Below are positions 14,568-17,699 of a DNA stretch of 17,699 nt, piece after piece (position 1 is the stretch's first letter; each line of letters starts with the position of its first letter). The notes under the pieces are model-generated. The model had not been told where the DNA came from, searched no databases, and was given only the letters and a program-made list of their open reading frames with translations. Location: assembly GCA_945860425.1 (NCBI GenBank), contig CAMAQU010000009.1, positions 1 to 17,699 of the forward strand, read 5' to 3'. Source of the DNA: Sphingomonas paucimobilis (GTDB lineage: Bacteria; Pseudomonadota; Alphaproteobacteria; Sphingomonadales; Sphingomonadaceae). The translations under genes and the position numbers were made by a program.

Positions 14568-15119
14568 ATCCCACCCTTAACCCCCCGGCGACCCATGGGC
14601 CCCGGCCCCGCGCCGATGAACGGCCCCCGGTTTAACCAGTTTATCACGTCGCCCAAGGTGCGCGTGATCGACGAAAATGGCGAAAATCTGGGCGTCATGT
14701 ACACCCGCGAAGCCATTGATCAGGCAGCTGAGGTTGGACTCGACCTGGTTGAGATTTCGCCCAACGCCGACCCGCCCGTCGCCAAGTTTCTCGATATCGG
14801 CAAGTTCAAATATGAGGCCCAGAAAAAGGCCAATGCCGCGCGAAAATCGCAAAAGACGCAGGAGATCAAAGAGATCAAGATGCGTCCCAATATCGATGAC
14901 CATGATTATGATGTGAAAATGCGCGCGGTGAACAAGTTCATCGAAGAAGGCGATAAGGTGAAAATCACCCTGCGCTTTCGCGGTCGTGAATTGGCGCATG
15001 GCCAATTGGGCATGAAGCTGTTGCAGCGGGTGCAGGAAGATGTGGCGGAAGTTGCCAAGATTGAGCAATATCCCCGCATGGAAGGCCGTCAGATGCTGAT
15101 GGTGCTCGCACCCAAATAG
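14568..15119 (+). CDS. infC: Translation initiation factor IF-3, probable ATC start codon
   Basis: IF-3 binds the 30S subunit, prevents premature 50S joining and rejects non-standard start codons and wrong initiator tRNAs. The protein is complete: N-domain FNQFITSPKVRVIDENGENLGVMYTREAIDQAAEVGLDLVEISPNADPPVAKFLD, linker GKFKYEAQKKANAARKSQK, and C-domain KEIKMRPNIDDHDYDVKMRAVNKFIEEGDKVKITLRFRGRELAHG ending in MEGRQMLMVLAPK. ATG codons at 14595 and 14616 give shorter forms, but neither has a Shine-Dalgarno. ATC at 14568 has GGAGA exactly 7 bases upstream and adds PPLTPRRPMGPG; the RRP motif recurs at the N-terminus of alphaproteobacterial IF3. Rare starts (AUU in E. coli infC, AUC in the Myxococcus IF3 gene dsg) are known and allow autoregulation. 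The family is certain; the start is inferred. rpmI and rplT do not follow: a terminator ends the unit. Confidence 0.93.
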   Translation: MPPLTPRRPMGPGPAPMNGPRFNQFITSPKVRVIDENGENLGVMYTREAIDQAAEVGLDLVEISPNADPPVAKFLDIGKFKYEAQKKANAARKSQKTQEIKEIKMRPNIDDHDYDVKMRAVNKFIEEGDKVKITLRFRGRELAHGQLGMKLLQRVQEDVAEVAKIEQYPRMEGRQMLMVLAPK

Positions 15120-15138
15120 GGCCGCCGCTCCAATGCGC

Positions 15139-15174
15139 AAAAAGGCGGCCTGGCAATGCTCGGCCGCCTTTTTT
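15139..15174 (+). terminator. infC: Rho-independent terminator after infC
   Basis: AAGGCGGCC (15142-15150) pairs with GGCCGCCTT (15162-15170) around an 11-base loop, flanked by A-rich sequence upstream and a T6 run (15169-15174). It begins 20 bases after the infC stop and shows that infC ends its transcript here. Confidence 0.92.
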
Positions 15175-15343
15175 GTGTGCAGCACGGCTTATATTGCAAC
15201 CAAATATGTTGAAAAAAAGCACCATTTTGCGGCGAAATTAAGGGCAGATTGTTTACAGGCCTAGCCGCAAGTCCAGGGCGATATTAGCTAGGCACAATTA
15301 AAACATAACATATGTCATCAACCCCCTTTAGAGGATGTCCCTT
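15175..15343 (+). promoter_or_regulatory. Upstream region of the TonB-dependent receptor gene
   Basis: An A/T-rich 169-base leader, the most A/T-rich stretch of the window, as expected for a regulated promoter, though I could not find a good -35/-10 pair. It has inverted arms GCCTAGC (15259-15265) and GCTAGGC (15287-15293) separated by 21 bases, and a near-palindrome TAACATATGTCA around 15307-15318 (core ACATATGT). Either could be an operator or RNA structure. GAGGA (15331-15335) is the ribosome site of the receptor. Confidence 0.35.
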
Positions 15344-17699
15344 ATGACCCGTTCTATTCTTCTGGCGTCGGCAGCTTTTGCCGCCCTCTCGACCCCGGCC
15401 TTCGCTCAAGACATGCAGCCCCAGGATGCGGGCTTGGAAGAAGCGGAAATCATCGTCACCGCCACCCGCCGCGAACAGCAGCTGGCCGATGTCCCGCTTG
15501 CTGTCTCGGCTGTAACGGCAGAAACGCTGGCGCGCTCCGGTGCGTCCGATATTCGCCAGTTGAATCAGCTGTCGCCTTCGCTCCTCGTCTCCTCCACCTC
15601 GTCAGAAGCGGCAGGCGGCGGTGCGCGTATTCGCGGTATCGGAACGGTCGGCGATAATCCCGGTCTTGAAAGCTCGGTCGCAACTTTTGTGGATGGCGTA
15701 TATCGCAGCCGCGCAGGCGTTGGCCTGACGGAACTCGGTGCGATTGACCGGATTGAAGTGCTGCGCGGCCCGCAGGGCACGCTTTTTGGTCGCAATGCGT
15801 CGGCTGGTTTGATCCACGTCATTACAGCGCGCCCCTCCTTTGATCTGGGTGGCACGCTGGAGGCGACCTATGGCAATTATGATGCGATGCGCCTTGTCGG
15901 TGGCATTACCGGGCCAGTTTCAGACACGATCTCGGCCCGCCTTGATGGCGTCTATTCAAAGCGCGATGGCTTTTTGAAGGATGTGACGTCCGGTCGCACG
16001 GTTAACAACCGTGATCGTTATATGCTGCGCGGCCAGATGCTGATTGAGCCGAACACAGATTTCTCTTTGCGCCTGATTGCCGATTATTCGGACCGGGCTG
16101 AAGAATGTTGTGCAGCCCCCTATTATCCGGCGTCGCTTGTTACGGCGGGCGCGGGCGGCACGATTAATCGTTCAGCCAACCCCATTGCCGCGACCCTGCG
16201 GGCGCTGGGCGGCACGATCAACGACACGCCGTACACCCGCAAAGTGTCAATCACCCCCGGCCAGTCCTATCGCGGCGATGTGCGCGATTGGGGCGTTTCG
16301 GGCGAAGCTAATTATGATTTGGGGGCAGCTAAGCTGACCTCAATCACCGCCTATCGCAACTGGCGCTGGCTGCGCGGGCAGGATGCCGATTTCAACAATC
16401 TCGACATTTTGCACCGGGAGGATGACGGCACGGCCAATCAGAGATTCTCTACCTTCACGCAGGAAGTGCGGCTTCAGGGCAATGCGCTGGATGATAAATT
16501 AGACTGGTTGGTTGGCGGCTATTTCGCCAATGAAATCCTGACGCTCAACGACAATCTGGCTTTTGGGGCCGATTACACCCGCTATGCCGATGCGATTTCG
16601 CGGCTCAGCGGCCCGACTTTCCCGGGCTATGCCGCCATTGGCACGTTGTTAAGCCCGACGGCGCCTTTGTCTCTCAACGGCGCCCAGATTACCGATAACT
16701 ATCGTCAGACGAGCCGCAACTATGCACTCTTCACGCATAACAGTTTTGCTGTCACCGACGCCCTGACGCTCACCTTGGGTGTGCGCTACACCAATGAAAA
16801 GAAGACGCTCGACGCCAGCTTTTCTGACACGAATGTGATGTGCCGGACCTTGTCGGCTCTGCCGACGACCAATGCGCTGTATGGCGCGGGGCAGCTTGCG
16901 TGCATCATCCCGTCCGTTCCCAATGGACGCATCAGCCAGAATGATTCGACCCGGAAGGAAGATGAATTCACCGGCACCGGTGTCATCAGCTTTAAGCCGA
17001 TCGACGATGTGCTGACCTATGCCAGCTTCTCGCGCGGCTATAAGGCGGGTGGCTTTAACTTGGATCGCAACAGCCTTTATCGCCTTGGCCGCACAGCGAA
17101 CAGCAATGGCAACCGCGCGATTGACGGCACTGCGTTCGACACCAACGCCTTGCAGTTTAAGCCAGAAATGGTTGACGCCTATGAAATCGGCCTGAAATAT
17201 GATGGCCGCGGCATCGATGTGAATGTCGCCGCCTTCTACCAGAAGTTCGATGACTTCCAGCTCAACACCTTTAACGGCGTAAACTTCGTCGTTGAAAATG
17301 TGCAGGGCTGCTCGACGCTGGCCGGCGGCGATGGGTCGGATGTGGATGCCATCACGGGAAATAGCGGCTGCACCGGTAAGGAAAAGAGCGGTGTGATCTC
17401 TAAGGGGATTGAGATTGAAGCCGCCCTACGCCCGGCACGCAATGTATCGATCAACCTCGGCTTGACCTATGCCGACACGCGCTATGCCGATAATCTGATC
17501 GGCAATAAGAACCCGACCAATACCACAGGGTCTCTATCCCCCGCCTTCTTCCAATTGCCGGGTGCGCGCTTGTCCAACGCCACCAAATATGTGGCGACCG
17601 GGGCGGTGAGCTGGACGCCAGATATTGGCACATCGGGGCTGAAGGGTCTGGCCTATATTGATTTCCGCCACACCAGCGACATCAACACGGGATCTGACC
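15344..17699 (+). CDS. TonB-dependent outer-membrane receptor (3' end missing)
   Basis: 785 codons of a TonB-dependent receptor, open at the right edge; the last 50-100 residues of the barrel are missing. Signal peptide MTRSILLASAAFAALSTPAFA (residues 1-21) is followed by the TonB box EIIVTA (35-40). The plug domain carries the LRGPQGTLFGRNASAGLIHVIT signature from residue 140. The beta barrel follows, with typical late motifs YASFSRGYKAGGFNLDR and FKPEMVDAYEIGLKYDG. The ATG at 15344 has GAGGA 8 bases upstream; ATG 15335 is in frame but has no ribosome site. Paired cysteines (Cys255-Cys256, and loop pairs near MCRTLS/LACII and GCSTL/SGCTG) probably form loop disulfides. It should import a large or scarce substrate with energy from TonB-ExbBD. 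It belongs to the large sphingomonad receptor family, so iron-siderophore, cobalamin, glycan or aromatic/terpenoid substrates cannot be told apart. It is monocistronic as far as seen. Confidence 0.94.
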   Translation, partial: MTRSILLASAAFAALSTPAFAQDMQPQDAGLEEAEIIVTATRREQQLADVPLAVSAVTAETLARSGASDIRQLNQLSPSLLVSSTSSEAAGGGARIRGIGTVGDNPGLESSVATFVDGVYRSRAGVGLTELGAIDRIEVLRGPQGTLFGRNASAGLIHVITARPSFDLGGTLEATYGNYDAMRLVGGITGPVSDTISARLDGVYSKRDGFLKDVTSGRTVNNRDRYMLRGQMLIEPNTDFSLRLIADYSDRAEECCAAPYYPASLVTAGAGGTINRSANPIAATLRALGGTINDTPYTRKVSITPGQSYRGDVRDWGVSGEANYDLGAAKLTSITAYRNWRWLRGQDADFNNLDILHREDDGTANQRFSTFTQEVRLQGNALDDKLDWLVGGYFANEILTLNDNLAFGADYTRYADAISRLSGPTFPGYAAIGTLLSPTAPLSLNGAQITDNYRQTSRNYALFTHNSFAVTDALTLTLGVRYTNEKKTLDASFSDTNVMCRTLSALPTTNALYGAGQLACIIPSVPNGRISQNDSTRKEDEFTGTGVISFKPIDDVLTYASFSRGYKAGGFNLDRNSLYRLGRTANSNGNRAIDGTAFDTNALQFKPEMVDAYEIGLKYDGRGIDVNVAAFYQKFDDFQLNTFNGVNFVVENVQGCSTLAGGDGSDVDAITGNSGCTGKEKSGVISKGIEIEAALRPARNVSINLGLTYADTRYADNLIGNKNPTNTTGSLSPAFFQLPGARLSNATKYVATGAVSWTPDIGTSGLKGLAYIDFRHTSDINTGSD

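Noticed and set aside
14447..14635. Small 62-codon frame upstream of and overlapping infC
   Set aside because: No ribosome site, Arg/Pro-rich shadow-like composition, and it overlaps infC out of frame; a regulatory leader peptide cannot be excluded but nothing supports it.
1..17699. Search for tRNA, rRNA, phage genes, toxin-antitoxin pairs or recent transfer
   Set aside because: No cloverleaf or rRNA-like sequence and no integrase or transposase were recognised; composition and codon use look even along the window.

Overview
This window reads as chromosomal DNA from an alphaproteobacterium, most likely of the order Sphingomonadales. The MutS, GlnD, ClpS, IF3 and TonB-dependent receptor sequences all look sphingomonad-like, the DNA is moderately GC-rich, and one intergenic gap holds the inverted GC-rich repeat type common in that group. 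This assignment comes from recognising families by eye, not from a search.

Layout. (1) Positions 1-4440: the 3' part of mutS (mismatch repair), then glnD (PII uridylyltransferase/uridylyl-removing enzyme), same strand and probably co-transcribed. (2) 4441-7525: a near-palindromic operator-like site, two acyl-CoA dehydrogenase genes resembling the large and small subunits of heteromeric PimC/PimD-type enzymes, and a GNAT acetyltransferase close behind. A roughly 100-bp REP-like inverted repeat separates the two dehydrogenase genes. (3) 7526-8685: a phasin gene with its own promoter and repeated TGCACCGCA sites, a strong terminator, then clpS (N-degron adaptor). (4) 8691-14425: tesA on the minus strand, divergent from ybbA-type ATPase, a secreted DUF885 protein and a ybbP-type FtsX permease. 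The tesA/ybbA/ybbP neighbourhood is also known from E. coli, but the DUF885 gene lies between ATPase and permease here. (5) 14426-15174: infC (IF3), most likely starting at a rare ATC codon, with a strong terminator. (6) 15175-17699: a TonB-dependent outer-membrane receptor cut off by the window end.

Functionally most of this is core metabolism and housekeeping. I see no phage, insertion sequence, CRISPR array, tRNA or rRNA, and no obvious island. The best candidate for something under-described is the TesA / YbbA / DUF885 / YbbP cluster: two exported enzymes and an ABC system of the MacB/LolCDE mechanistic class, with the DUF885 and permease genes overlapping by four bases. Other points worth checking are the infC start codon, the LiuR-like operator before the dehydrogenases, the REP-like element inside that gene pair, and the overlapping divergent promoters between tesA and ybbA.
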